Assembly (NCBI RefSeq): GCF_000151665.1
Contig: NW_013171865.1
Coordinates: forward strand, 216,001-280,000
DNA: 64,000 nucleotides
Reading direction: 5' to 3'
DNA from: Blastocystis hominis
Taxonomy: Eukaryota > Sar > Bigyra > Opalinata > Blastocystidae
The notes below the pieces were generated by a model, which searched no databases, had not been told where the DNA came from, and saw only the letters and a list, made by a program, of their open reading frames with translations. The position numbers and the translations under genes were made by a program. This document shows, piece by piece, positions 45,133 to 56,751 of this stretch (within the stretch, counting starts at the first letter, position 1; each line of letters opens with the position of its first letter).

Positions 45133-46582
45133 GCTTGCTTGTTGCAGTCGAGTTAGGAAACGTATGTAGTTTTGATCTGTAGCGTATCCTTATTCGTTCA
45201 TTTGCTTCCTCAGCAGGAAGTAATCGTTTGAACGATTTGCGAGTAATTTTATTCACTCTCTGCTACTCTAGAACAAGCTGCAGTCTGGACCTGATCTTGC
45301 AGATTTTATCGACAACGACAAAGTCAATCCCGCGGGATTGTCTTCTCCCGATCCTTCAAAAAAACAAGTCCGCGCTCGCTTGCCGCCGTGGTTGAAGGCG
45401 GAGCTTCCTTCGGGAGAGAATTATAAGCACTTGCTCAAAACTGTTTGTGTGCCTTGCGATCGCTCTATCGTAGGTCCGCGAACTTAAACTCGCAACAGTA
45501 TGCGAAGAAGCCAAATGTCCGAACATTGGGGAGTGCTGGGGAGGCAAGGACGGAATAGCGACGGCCACGATCATGCTGATGGGCGATACCTGCACTCGTG
45601 CGTGCAAATTCTGCAACACCAAAACACATGCCCACCCCGCCCCTCTCGACCCGAACGTACTGGTTCCTTCACCTCCACTCCGCTTCTAGGAGCCAGAAAA
45701 CGTCGCGAAAGCGGTCACCGACTGGGGTCTGAATTACGTGGTGCTCACGAGCGTGGATCGAGACGACCTTCCCGACTTCGGCGCTTCGCACATCGCCAAA
45801 ACCATCCGCGAGCTCCGCCGCCTCGCCAAGAAGAAGCTGGTCATCGAGTGCCTCACTCCCGACTTCAACGGCCGCCGCGACTGCATCGAAGCCGTCGCCG
45901 TCTCCGGCGTTCGCGTCTACGCGCACAACATCGAGACCGTCGAGCGTCTCAGCGTAGTTTCCCCGTTTCCCCTTCCCGCTAGCCCTTCGTGCGCGACCGT
46001 CGCGCGGATTACCGGCAGTCTCTGCGCGTGCTGGAGACCGCGAAGCAGTGCGCGCCGCCGCTGATCACCAAGACGTCGATCATGCTGGGACTCGGCGAAA
46101 CCCGCAGCGAAGTGCGCTTCTCTGGGCTTTTCTCAGTAGATCGAGCAGTGCCTCCGCGATGTCCGCAACGCGGGAATCGACGTGATCACGCTGGGGCAGT
46201 ATCTGCGTCCGAGCAAGAATCATCTGCCGGTGAAACGGTTCGTAACGCCTGAAGAATTCGAAGAATGGAGTCGCGTGGGGAAGGAGATGGGCTTCCGCTA
46301 TGTGGCGAGCGGGCCGATGATTCGGAGCAGTTATCGCGCTGGAGGTAGGGGAGGGAGAGAGAGTGGAGCGTAGAGTTCTTTATTCGGAGCTTGGTGGAGG
46401 AGAACGAAAAGAAGAATCGAGATGAAGGCAATGCGGATCAGACGAAGGAGAAGGCACAGCAGTGTGGCTCCAGATCGGGTTCGGAATCGGGCTCGGGATC
46501 GGAAGTGAATTTGGATGCGGCTTTTAATTCGAATCTGGATGCTGCTTTTGATGCTGCGTGTGATGCTGGGTTTAAGAGTTAG
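45131..46582 (+). CDS. lipA: Lipoyl synthase, organellar
   Basis: Seven introns (28-33 nt) give 413 residues. The N-terminus [20 protein letters not shown] is a typical mitochondrial presequence, and the first two introns lie in or right after it. The N-terminal cluster motif is [12 protein letters not shown], the radical-SAM motif CTRACKFC, and the end of the fold is RSSYRAGEFF; all [4Fe-4S] ligands are present. The enzyme inserts two sulfurs into octanoyl groups on E2 and H proteins. After the usual C-terminus there is an extra Ser/Gly/Glu-rich tail of about 80 residues with DAAF repeats ([20 protein letters not shown]), which I do not know from other lipoyl synthases. Stop TAG; octamer at 46623. 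Confidence 0.93.
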
Positions 46583-46622
46583 GGAATGGAGACGGTGATA
46601 GTAACGGTTATTGGGCACTGCA

Positions 46623-46630
46623 TGTTTGTT
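46623..46630 (+). terminator. Polyadenylation octamer of the lipoyl synthase gene
   Basis: TGTTTGTT 40 bases after the TAG. Confidence 0.7.
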
Positions 46631-46791
46631 GAAATAAGCTTTGGAGCCGATGTTTTCAAATCAATCTTCAGAGAAGCGCGTTGATAAGCAAGAAACCACT
46701 GAACAGCTGAGTACTAAAAGACTTCAAATCGCTTATCCTGTGATTAGATCTTTCCTAAGTATTTGCAGAATCGTTGGGATCAGGCTCTAGT

Positions 46792-48275
46792 ATGTTTTCG
46801 ATTAACAATCAACCTATTGTAATTGACTCTGGGACTGGGTAGGCGATACATGCCAATTCTAATTGGTTCAGATTTACAAAAGTCGGCTTTGCTGGAAACG
46901 GGGCTCCAACGGCTATTTTCCCGACTGCCATTGCTTACCCTTCACATGTGCTCTTTTGAATTCGCAGTAATCGAATAGAAGAGAACGACACGGTCCTTCC
47001 AGAGTCTGGACGATCTGGACTATTTTGTGGGAGAGCAAGCTTTCGGGAAGACTGACTACATTCCGACGTATCCGATCCAGCATGGCATTATTCAAGACTG
47101 GAATAGCATGGAACGGATCTATGATTACTCGATTTACCAAGAACTGCGTTGTAATCCTGAGGATCACTACTTTTTAATAACGGAGCCGTTCAACAACACT
47201 CCGGTTTTGGATGGATGGAGCGATAAGCGGTAGGAGAACCGTGAATACACTGCCGAGGTGATGTTCGAGACCTTCAACGTTCCAGGAATGTACATTGCGA
47301 CGCAGGCGGTGCTCTGTTTGTACGCAAACGAGTTGTCGAAGAAGGATGGAGGCGCTGTAGTGTTTGATAGGGTTGATTCGAATCAGATGAACTCGGCTGT
47401 TTCGGGCGTGGTGGTGGATGCTGGAGAAGGCGGGACCTCGATTATTCCTGTGGTATGATGTGTGTGGAGATGGTGAAAAAAAGGCGGAGGGCTATGTGTT
47501 GGGAGCTGCGGTGAAGACGCTTCCTCTGGGTGGCCACGATATTTCGGAGTTCATTTTGCGTCGTCTGCGCGAGCGCAACGAGCCCGTTCCGTCGGAGGAC
47601 ATTCTGGACGCCGTGAAGCAGGTGAAGGAATCGCTGTGCTACTGCTGCGGCAACCTGGTGAAGGAATTCTCTGCGTTCGACGAAGATCGGAGCAAGTTCA
47701 AAACGGTGTCTGGAATCAACGCTCGAACCCAGCAGGTGGTGTCAAAGACGACTACTGAGCGATAGAAATGGACGATCGATGTGGGATACGAGCAGTTTTT
47801 GGCCCCCGAGCTGTTCTTCAACCCGGAGATTCTGAATCCTGAATATACGACGCCGTTGGCGAACTTGGTGGATCAAACGATCATGCGCTGTCCGGTGGAT
47901 GTGCGTCGTCCGCTGTACAGCAACATCGTGGTGGCGGGCGGTTCCACGAAGTTTAAAGGATTTGACAAGCGACTGAGCCGCGACTTGAAGCGAATCGTGA
48001 AGGCTCGGTACGATGCGAACATTTCTGCGGTGCGCGCGAAATTGCAGGGAAATCTTGAGATTCAAGGAAAGGAGATGGAAGTGGTGGTGAAACCTCCAAA
48101 GAAACGGGAGATTGCTTCGTGGATGGGAGGCAGTTATGTGGCTTCGCAAGTAGGCGGAGATGGACGCGTTGAACTGTAGGATGAGTTTGTAGGAGCGTGT
48201 GTGACGAAGGCGGAGTATGAGGAAAAAGGAGCGAAGGTAGCTCGCAAGAATGCTCTCGTGAAAGTGGACTATTAG
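46792..48275 (+). CDS. ARP3: Actin-related protein 3
   Basis: Six introns (30-33 nt, one ending AAG) give 432 residues, the size of ARP3 rather than actin (375). Actin-fold motifs are [15 protein letters not shown] (phosphate loop 1), [15 protein letters not shown] (phosphate loop 2) and [13 protein letters not shown] (adenosine motif). ARP3-specific stretches include [19 protein letters not shown], the [13 protein letters not shown] insert and [13 protein letters not shown]. It nucleates branched actin networks as part of the Arp2/3 complex. The third intron (30 nt) separates NNTP from ENREY. Encoded TAG. Confidence 0.93.
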
Positions 48276-48411
48276 TGTGATCTAGCTGTATGTAATGTGT
48301 TTGAAAGAACAAATTTAAATCCTTGATAAAAGCATCGAATCACTGTACAGTTCTCTGCTCTATTTGTTAGGTTTCACTTGCTTTTATCGCTTGTATTTAC
48401 GTATTTGAAAA

Positions 48412-49109
48412 ATGGGTAAGTTTGTCTTTGGATGGGTGGTCTGCAGTGTAATTCTAATCGTGGTGTAGGTATTTGCCGTGATTCTCGCCATAAGCGTCGT
48501 TTGACCGGAGGAAAGGTTGTGATCAACATCAAGAAGAGAAAATTCGAGATGGGTCGTCAGCCTGCCATGACCAAGCTCGGAGCCAAGAGAATTTACCTGG
48601 TCCGCTGCCGTGGTGGAAACATCAAGCACCGTGCTATTCGTCTGGATACTGGTTCGTTCTCCTGGACCGGAGAGGGTGATTTTTGTCTAGTGAAGTGATT
48701 TGTAGCTTTCTCTGCCAAGACCAAGATCCTGAACATTGTGTACAACGCTTCCAACAATGAGTTGGTGCGTACGAACACCATTGTGAAGGGTTGCATTGTT
48801 TCGATCGATGCGACCCCCTTCAAGGCCTGGTTCGAGAAGCACTACTCCTGCAAGATCGGAGCGAAGGGCGAGGTGACGAAGGACGATCTGAGCAAGCTGG
48901 AGGGTGTGAGCAAGTCGAACCTTGCGAAGCTGCAGAAGCTCCAGGATTCCCTTCAGGAGCAGAAGGAAGTGATCGATCAGCTGGCTTCGGGTAAGATCCT
49001 GGCTCGCATCTCGTCGCGTCCTGGTCAGTGCGGTCGTGCTGACGGCTACATTCTGGAGGACGAGGAGCTGGCGTTCTACCACAAGAAGATCAACCAGAAG
49101 AAGAAGTAA
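48412..49109 (+). CDS. RPS8: 40S ribosomal protein eS8
   Basis: 204 residues. The first intron (48416-48468, 53 nt) comes after ATG G, so the start is MG then [15 protein letters not shown] second 30-nt intron (48676-48705) interrupts GE/AFSAKT. The sequence [20 protein letters not shown] and the C-terminal [18 protein letters not shown] are diagnostic of eS8. Strong G/C-ending codon bias, as for RPL3. A variant octamer (TTTGTTTGTG) lies about 50 bases after the TAA. Confidence 0.96.
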
Positions 49110-49319
49110 AGCGAAATGTCCTATAGTTCGAAGCAATACAAGTGAAAATGGTTCCTTTGTTTGTGTTATCCAACCAACCATCCATCCATTCTTTTTTATT
49201 TTTATTATTGAAGAGTGATTACAAACAAAAGGAAAGGAAAACAATTTGCTTTGTGTTGTCGAATAAAACCTCTAGAAAATGGGAGTTTCGAAAACAGTGT
49301 TTTCTCACTAATTTCAAAT

Positions 49320-49821
49320 ATGGAGGACGGTAAGATGAGCTACTTTGTATTCTGAGTGTGTAGAAGTACGAAACAGAAAGGAAGAACCCACGGTGGAGTC
49401 GACTGTACCATTTTGTGAGATTTTTGCTTATGGATAGCAGCCTGTAAACGAAGAGGAGCCTCTTCCAAAGGGATATGACGTAGAGTCGGATCCTCAGTGT
49501 TGGACATCATGCTGTGTTTTTATTGATAGTTTCTTACATTTTCATTGGTTTGCGTATCTGTATTGTAATTCTTGCGTACTTCTGCTTTCAAATGGTACGA
49601 TACGGTTCGTAGTGTTTATTTTAGGCGTTTGACACTTTTATCAGACCCCTTTTCATCTCGATGGACGAGCAACTTGGTTTGATTATCGCTTCCTTGCAAG
49701 ATCAGTGGTGTGTTCATGGACAGTGTACAGAAGAGGATGAAAAGGTGATTCAAGCGATTGTAAAGAATATCAAGGAGAGTGGTCATCGATTCCGGTGGTT
49801 CTACTTTTAGTTGTACTCTAA
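49320..49821 (+). CDS. Small single-pass membrane protein of unknown function
   Basis: Five introns (30-34 nt) give 113 residues in exact frame. The N-terminal third is acidic (MEDEVRNRKEEP, EEEPLPKGYDVES). A TM helix follows (FSYIFIGLRICIVILAYFC), then a C-terminal soluble part with SLQDQWCVHGQCTEEDEKVI. It ends VL-TAA, six bases before TGTTTGTC. The topology suggests a tail facing the lumen or cytosol with two Cys close together. I do not recognise the family. Confidence 0.55.
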
Positions 49822-49936
49822 TGGAGTGTTTGTCACAAACAAATGATCCTACTATCTTTCTGGTTTGGTTGCTTTTTTTATTCGGTTTGTTTTCTTGTGT
49901 TTTTTTTGTTTTTTTGTTTTATCCATTTTGTTTTCC

Positions 49937-51888
49937 TCACATTCTCTCCTTCTTTCCAGGCATAAACCCAATTCCTCCTCCACTACTCATCGGCGACATC
50001 CCTTGTCCCACAACAAATTGACTCGCATTCATGCGTCTCTCTCCGAACCTCGCCGCCATCAGCTCCGAATACACGTTCTCCAGACATCTCCGCACATCTC
50101 CATACGAGCACACCAGCACCGTCTTTCCATCCGGACTGCACAACGGAATCGTTTCCGGGTCGCCAACATCCAACTTGGCCAGCGAATCGATCACATGGCC
50201 GAAGTCCACAACCGCTCTTCCCTCCTCGTCCTTCTGATGAAACACAAAGTCGCGAAACAGCCGCAGAATGTACCGATCGCCCGTATCGCTCCAGCTGTAA
50301 CCTCCCTTCTCGTCGGGACGCTCATTCACGAACGCCAGCTTGGTGAGAAGCCGCATATATCGACCGTTCGCGTACTCTTTTCGCTAGAAATCAGCGCCCT
50401 TCTTCGCGTCTACGAGATCGTTGTAGTACGTGTCGCATGTCGAGAGCGAGCTGTTCAGCGTCTTCACGATCTGCGCAGTGCACTGCTCTAACACGACGGA
50501 CGCGGGCGACTGTGCGGAAAGCAGCAGCTGCACGACCTTCACGAACTTCTCGCTGTAATGCACGGCCAGCGTTTTGATGTCGGGGAAAACAGCGCCGCGA
50601 CAGCCGAGCACGACGAGCAGAGAGCCGAGCTGATAAAGATCCTTGGCTTGGAGATCTTGGTTGGTGCTGTGCGGCTCGAGAATGTCCATCACGCCGACAC
50701 TGCCGATCCGAAAGCAGTTTCGCTCGGTCATGAGGACGTGGCGGTAGTCCACGGTGCGACAGGCGAGATTGTAGGCGTGGATGGTCTGCAGAGCGGAGAG
50801 CAGCTGGATGGCGATGCACCAGAGAAGGTCTTCGAGGAGAGGGGCGGAGCCAGGCAGGACGTTCTGCGAGGATTAAGGAGAAGAGAGAGAGAGAAGCACT
50901 TTGAGGAAACAATCGTAGAGACTGGTCGCGGTGGGGTAGAAGTCGTGGACGAAGAAAACGGCGCCATTGCTGAGGTAGCAGTTGCGCAAAGCGATGATGT
51001 TGGGGTGATGAACGCGCTTCCACGCATTCAAAACCATCGCCTTTCACATTATAAAAAGCACAGAGTCCGCTTACCACCATCTCGTTATTCGTGCGAACTC
51101 GCTCCACACGACGCAAAGCGTAGCTCATCCCGTCCGTTACGTCCACCACTTTGTAGAGAGAGGTGAGAAAGCCGAAGGAGCCGGTCACCATTTCCTTCTC
51201 CGCGTCGTCGAAGACGCGCATGGAGCAATAGCAGGGCGGGATCTGCTTGTAGCGAGGATCGTCCGGGGCTTCTTGAGCCATGATCTCGCGAGCCTGGACG
51301 TGAGGGAAGGGAGGGAAAGACAAACTTCCCGCTCAAACTGACGCGACATTTCGCGAGGGACGAAGATGGTGGAGAAGGTTCGCTGGGTCCGAACCTGAGT
51401 TAGAAAAGGAGCTTCCCCCATTGAGGGATTGGGTCGCATGGCTGTCTCCTTTGGATGAACCAAGCAGTACGAAATAAACAGAAAGATACGAATTTTCCAC
51501 ATAACTCTCCATCGGGCGATAAACCTGTAAATCAGATAAAACACAGAATATGACTGAATGAGCAGATCTCAGAGCAACTGGGGAATACGAATCTAGGAAT
51601 GATGAAACAACCAAGTTCGTGCTGATAGATGCCGGTTGTGGTGAATGAGACTACAAAGTGAGGAAACATAGATTGTTAATTTACCGATGAAGATACTGAA
51701 GGTGTGAACGGAATTGCTTCAGACTTCATCGATTTCGATACGGATTGAGGAACAAATGGAGCCGCTTCAAGTGCTTTCTAAAACATTGAAAGAGCCAGGA
51801 GATTCTCTACAGTGAGCGAAGTGGCTTGCTCCTCTGTTTTCGGTGGAGGTGTTTCATTAGCAGACGGTTTACTGTTTTCTGAATCCAT
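49937..51888 (-). CDS. PAN3: PAN3, regulatory pseudokinase subunit of the poly(A) nuclease
   Basis: Eight introns (30-52 nt, two ending AAG) give 556 residues. The N-terminus is disordered with two PAM2-like motifs (LEAAPFVP and SEAIPFTP) that would bind poly(A)-binding protein. The pseudokinase follows: TFSTIFVPREM, ALRRVERVRTNNEMV, VHHPNIIALRNCYLSNG, and IHAYNLACRTVDYRHVL, in which the HRD motif is lost (CRT), as in PAN3. The knob domain has LLTKLAFVNERPDEKGGYSW, GDRYILRLFRDFVFHQ and DEEGRAVVDFGHV. PAN3 recruits PAN2 to trim poly(A) tails in the cytoplasm. Start ATG 51888. The 52-nt intron (51449-51500) is the least certain join. Confidence 0.88.
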
Positions 51889-53309
51889 ACTCCTGCGGGA
51901 TTTCAGTGGCTCCTATTGCATAGCAGTCTAAATCCTTCGAAAGTGAAGGTAGGACTTCCGCGGTTATCGGATCTTTTGATGGGAAATCAATAATTAGTCA
52001 TTATGTATGAAAAGAAACATAGAATATATTATTCGATTCGGTCTTTGAAAGATTCATTCCTATCACATCACTATGGAATAAACGTATTCAATTCTACTAC
52101 AGCATAAAGAATTTGGAAAATATGTGTTTTGAGGTGTGATATTCTTGCCTTATAATTAATAAGAAATAAAAAAGCAATAAGATATTGTCTCTTCATTTGA
52201 AACCGAGTATTGAACAGTCATCTAGAAAAAGAATACAAGTTATCTATATATAAATATTACATTTAAGTATATTCGATTAGTTAGTGAATAGAAAATGCAC
52301 GACTTCTCTAACTCTTCGGAGCAATTTTCGAGAAGGTACAATTATTGATAATTACAATACTTTCTAATGAATTTGGATTGATTAGCATTATTCCTTGGTG
52401 AGATCTTGAGAATGACCCATACTTGTTTGTAATGAGCGTTGTTGAGAGTGAAAAGTATAGTCATTTTATTTATTACCTACTGTTCTAAACATTTTCTGTA
52501 GTTTTCGTTTGTTTCGTGTTACATTCACCTTTATTACCGTAGTAATCAAGTGTATCCATCAACCAAAAGAAAATACAATAATGTACTAACAAGGCCACAA
52601 AACAGTATTTGAAAATAGTATGACTTCATAATAATAGTTCAAAACAAGTTCACCAAACTGTCATTGGCATTTGTAGTTCACCACCATTCGAGTTTGAAGT
52701 ATAATAGGCATTTTCTTGCCATTATTGAGCATTACTGGTTACACGAACAATAGTGATACTGTGGGTTACATATTACACTGTTCACGATGATTTGAATCAG
52801 TCATCTCACTATCTAATATCAAACTTGGTATTATCATCTTGCATAATAGGAATAAATGTAGCAGATTGCGTAATAGATAAAAAGAGTTGTTCAAAGTGTT
52901 TTTGAAGAAAAACAACAACACTCATAGCAGAAGCATATGATCATGAATATTTAACAATGAATATTGATAAGAAGCATACCAAAATGCGTGATTGTACATC
53001 CATTGTGTTTCAAGTCGAGAATATAGCTCCAGCTTGTAATTCCATTCAATAGGCATAATGGCAATTCTTCACATAACTCAATCTACTGTGTGAATAAGAC
53101 AATTATGGTAGTATTCACAAAATGACAAAATCTGTCCACTCTTTACTTCTACTATTCCTATTATTGTTCAAATCAGAATATCATACTAGTATTAAGAAAA
53201 GAATGTACAATGCAACAATAAGAATTATAATGGAGAGAAAATTATACTGGAATCAAATAGAGAAGAGATTCGTTTCATTTTGGTGTTTTTTTCCATATTA
53301 TCATTATTT
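51889..53309. other. AT-rich intergenic stretch
   Basis: About 1.4 kb with long AT-rich runs and no frame, splice pattern or RNA gene that I can support. A lone CGTTTGTT-type octamer at about 52508 (plus strand) might mark the end of a short transcript. The end of the stretch is a low-complexity Leu/Phe frame that appears non-coding. Confidence 0.45.
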
Positions 53310-55249
53310 ATGGAATTATCTACAGATTCCGGAATTAAATTAGATTATATTGTCGAAATAAAACCATTGGACGTGTCTCGTGACCTGGGAAAGGAATCTG
53401 GGTTTGAGGTTGATATTTGGAATTGGTGTATTACCAATCAATTCCCTATTAGTACTATAGATAAGATTGATAGTGAGAATGTGATTCTGAACATTGGTTC
53501 TCCACATCAAGGTTACACTATTCAAACGAAGATGAAAGATGGGAAATTAAATGGGGGAGCTATTATCAAAACAACAAACAATAAGATAATAGCAGAATTC
53601 GAATATCGAAGTAATGAGATAAAGGGACAATGTAAATTGTATTATGATTCAGGCGAATTATATTTTGAAGGGAATCTTGAAGATGGATATCGTCAAGGAT
53701 TTGGAATAGAGTATGATAAGAATGGGAATGTGATATTTGAAGGTAGGTATGAAAAAGGATGTCGAGACAATCATTGTGAAAGAATGGATGGAATGGAAGG
53801 TTATTGGAAAGAATTGGATGGGAATGGAAATGTGATTTCGATTTGTCAAAAGAATGAAAAAGGAATGAATGAAGGACTGTGCCTCTATTTTGAATCAGGA
53901 TTACTGGATCGAGTCAGTATTTGGAAAAACAATGAAGAAATATCGATTTTATATCGATTTGAAAATGGCAAAATGATAGAATACAAAAATGGTGTAAAGT
54001 GTTTTGAAGGATACTATGAAGGTTCAATTGAGAAAGGATTTTCTCGACAATATGGAGTTGAATATGATGAAGAAGGCAAGAATGTGATTTATGAAGGTGA
54101 ATTCCTGAATGGAAAACGATGTGGACGAGGAACATCTTAAAAACAATGAAAGAGAATATGATGGAGAATGGGTGAACGGAATACCAAAATCAGAGTATAT
54201 ACTGTTATTTGCAATAATTCCAGTAATATTCGGGCTATGTATTGTTGTACTGACATTCATTTTACCAATACCAACATTCTTGCAGTGGTTAATAATGTTA
54301 CCAGTAATCACTTTTGGATTAATATTCCTTGATTATATTTGGAAGAATGTATGTGAAGGAATCATAACAAAGGACTTTTATCCTAGAGTATCTAGTAAGA
54401 GATACATATATGAGGGGGAACATGTCATATTTGAAGATGAATGCTATTCCAAAGTGCAAACATTCAAAATCGATGGATTGAATCGATTGAAAACTATCAA
54501 AATCGGAATCAATTCATTCACTCAGAAAAAGAATGGGTATGGAGGTGATGAATCGAAATCATTCCACATATTGAATTGTGGATCATTGGAATCCATTCAA
54601 ATTGGTGAATTCAGTTTCAGTGATTTTGCTGGCGACTTTGAATTGAAGAATCTACCACAATTACAATCCATTCAAATTGGTATAATTGGTAGTTATTCAA
54701 CCAATTTCTATTATAGTTCATTTGTGATTCGAGGTATTGATTTGATATTGTATATTTGAATGCATAGATCTTCCAAATCTACAATCCATTACATTAGGTG
54801 ATTGGGCGTTCTGTGGATCCTCATCAATAATAATTGAAAGTATTGAATAAATGAGAATGAAATGATTGATGTAGATCTACCATCTCTACAATCCATTCAA
54901 CTCGGTATTAAGGTACTTTGTGGAAGAGGGGATAATAAATCAAGTTCATTGATAATGCGAAGTAATAATGAATTGATTGATTATGATTTGATTTGTAGAT
55001 CTTCCAAATTTAACATCAATAACTTCTGTACTATTTAGTTTCCTGTATTCTCGTGTAGTGACATTGGAAAGTATTTCTGAATATTGAATATTGATAGTAT
55101 TTAGATATTCCAAATCTTCAAAATGTTGATCTACCTCGTTCATTCGAGTATGTTCGATCGAAATCAATTTCGAGTATAGTTTGATTGATTTGATTTGATT
55201 CATAGATGTTTCTTCCATTCTCGCTGATCTTATCGAAATCGATGAGTAA
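53310..55249 (+). CDS. MORN-TM-LRR family gene with a frame break
   Basis: Paralogue of the giant gene's N-terminal 700 residues. It has MORN-type repeats (LYYDSGELYFEGNLEDGYRQ matches the giant protein's LYFKGRMEEGYRQ), hydrophobic segments (LLFAIIPVIFGLCIVV), then LRR exons separated by phase-1 introns of about 32-37 nt, each starting D/N-LP-L. The last exon ends IEIDE-TAA (55247-55249). At 54140 the frame is broken: relative to the giant gene's GTSYKNNE, two bases are missing between GGAACATCT and AAAAACAATGAA. A non-standard 56-nt intron ending GAG could bypass it, so decay is likely but unproven. There is no stalk or module region. An octamer follows at 55338. Confidence 0.6.
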
Positions 55250-55282
55250 ATCTTTAATTTTGATTTGATTTGATTTGATTTG
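55190..55282 (+). repeat. TTGAT-type pentanucleotide low-complexity tract
   Basis: Runs of TTGATTTGATTTGATT at 55,181-55,200 and 55,258-55,285, the first inside an intron. Simple repeat, nothing else implied. Confidence 0.8.
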
Positions 55283-55337
55283 TTCAGTGATTCGTCATTG
55301 TTTAGGAACATTTCCATTGATTGATTAATTGATTGAT

Positions 55338-55345
55338 TGTTTGTT
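55338..55345 (+). terminator. Polyadenylation octamer after the MORN-TM-LRR copy
   Basis: TGTTTGTT about 90 bases after the TAA of the frame-broken family member. Confidence 0.6.
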
Positions 55346-55725
55346 TGAAACCGATTCTTGATCACAATTCATGATTCTATAATAATCAAAATATCAATCC
55401 TGCCTGATTATTATGATGTTCTTCTTTACCATTTTAACAATGATACTGAATTACTATAAAGTGTTTTTGAATTGAGGATTTTTTGGGAAACTTTACTGGC
55501 CATTTCGGCCAAAGTTAGCCTCAAACCCTTTTCAATTGACTGCAAGCGTTAATCACGCAATATGACCACGGACATCTTTTTGCCCTTCTTAGAAATAAGG
55601 CGAGAAATATTAACCTTAGTTTATTTACCTCAACCTCGCTGTGTATGATAAAGCGAAGCAAGCTATGAACGGTAAATTTCCAATTCCCCAACAGTAATCC
55701 TTGCTCATCCAAGGATCACCTAGTA

Positions 55726-55857
55726 ATGGCACGTTCTCGTGGTTCAGCTCGTACTAGTACAAGAATCCTTACACACTTCTATGACTGTCCTGTTCACACC
55801 CAATCAAGTCATGTTCAACAATGTGGATTCTACGAATGGGATCACGAATTCGAATGA
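55726..55857 (+). CDS. GRF-type zinc-finger-like peptide
   Basis: A 43-residue frame containing HFYDCPVH, then QQCGFYEWDHE, the second half of the GRF zinc finger pattern (RxFYxCP..C.FF.W.DE). The N-terminal Cys pair is not clear: upstream codons in the same frame include NPC. GRF fingers bind single-stranded nucleic acid and occur in topoisomerases, APE2 and many mobile elements. Here it probably belongs to the element. Confidence 0.4.
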   Translation: MARSRGSARTSTRILTHFYDCPVHTQSSHVQQCGFYEWDHEFE

Positions 55858-56190
55858 CGAGGAGCTAATGATTCTTTCTAGATTACTACAAGATCGGTCA
55901 AATCATTGCCATCCTCAACATCATGACCGATACAATGTTCTCGATATCTATAAAGGCTTCAAGTTATAGGTGTATTTATATCCCGTCCCCATACTCTATC
56001 GATCTCACCAATGTTCCAGATATTCGAGAAATCCTCGTTTTGGAAGGATGTACCGTCATTCTATCCGCTTCGTTCTATGGATCGAATGTGATTGATATCA
56101 CTCGAAATTGTCACGTGATTCAGTGTATTCATCGTTGGAACGATCATCTGATTTGAAATCGCTAATCAAAACAACAATTCACTCACCACA

Positions 56191-56685
56191 ATGATTATGC
56201 ATGATTCTGAAATCAATGATATCAATACTGTAAAAGAAATATGTATACCGATGATTCACCGATTTGATCGACTGATGTTTGTGATCAATAATATGAATGG
56301 TAATATCACACATTTGAATGGTGAATTCGAACTCCATTTGACTATTGAAGATGTGTGTGATCAATTGCATACTCCAGTTCCATCGACCAACCAATTCAGT
56401 ACGATTGAAGTATTTGGAAACAATAACAAGAAGGAGATAAAATTGGATAATCCTCGATCATTCGATAAGTGTTACATATCATTTGTATCATTCTATACCG
56501 ATTTCACATTTCATAATGTACCATATGATCAAGTAGTTGTGATCAATGGAGGTAAAGTAGATGAAAGTGTAATATCGATTTCACGATGTACATATGATAT
56601 CAAAACGATCATTTCACTGTTGAATGCAAGTGATGCTCTATTTGAAGTAGTGTATAGTGGAAAAAAATGTATTTCGAGTCTATAA
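56191..56685 (+). CDS. Element-associated protein, possibly a capsid-type protein
   Basis: A 164-residue intronless frame starting MIMHDSEIND. The stretch RFDRLMFVINNMNGNITHL followed by NGEFELHLTIED recalls the C-terminal strand pair of Polinton minor capsid proteins (a sentence-like D.NG...F.G....L.I pattern). This is a weak visual match without catalytic residues to test. The frame just upstream (about 55,970-56,155, with IYIPSPYSIDLTNVPDI) may belong to the same or a sister gene. Confidence 0.3.
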   Translation: MIMHDSEINDINTVKEICIPMIHRFDRLMFVINNMNGNITHLNGEFELHLTIEDVCDQLHTPVPSTNQFSTIEVFGNNNKKEIKLDNPRSFDKCYISFVSFYTDFTFHNVPYDQVVVINGGKVDESVISISRCTYDIKTIISLLNASDALFEVVYSGKKCISSL

Positions 56686-56751
56686 CCAGTTTGTGATTCT
56701 TCCTCTGACACAACTCATTCATTCCTTGAATAAAGCGGTTCATTTATCGAG

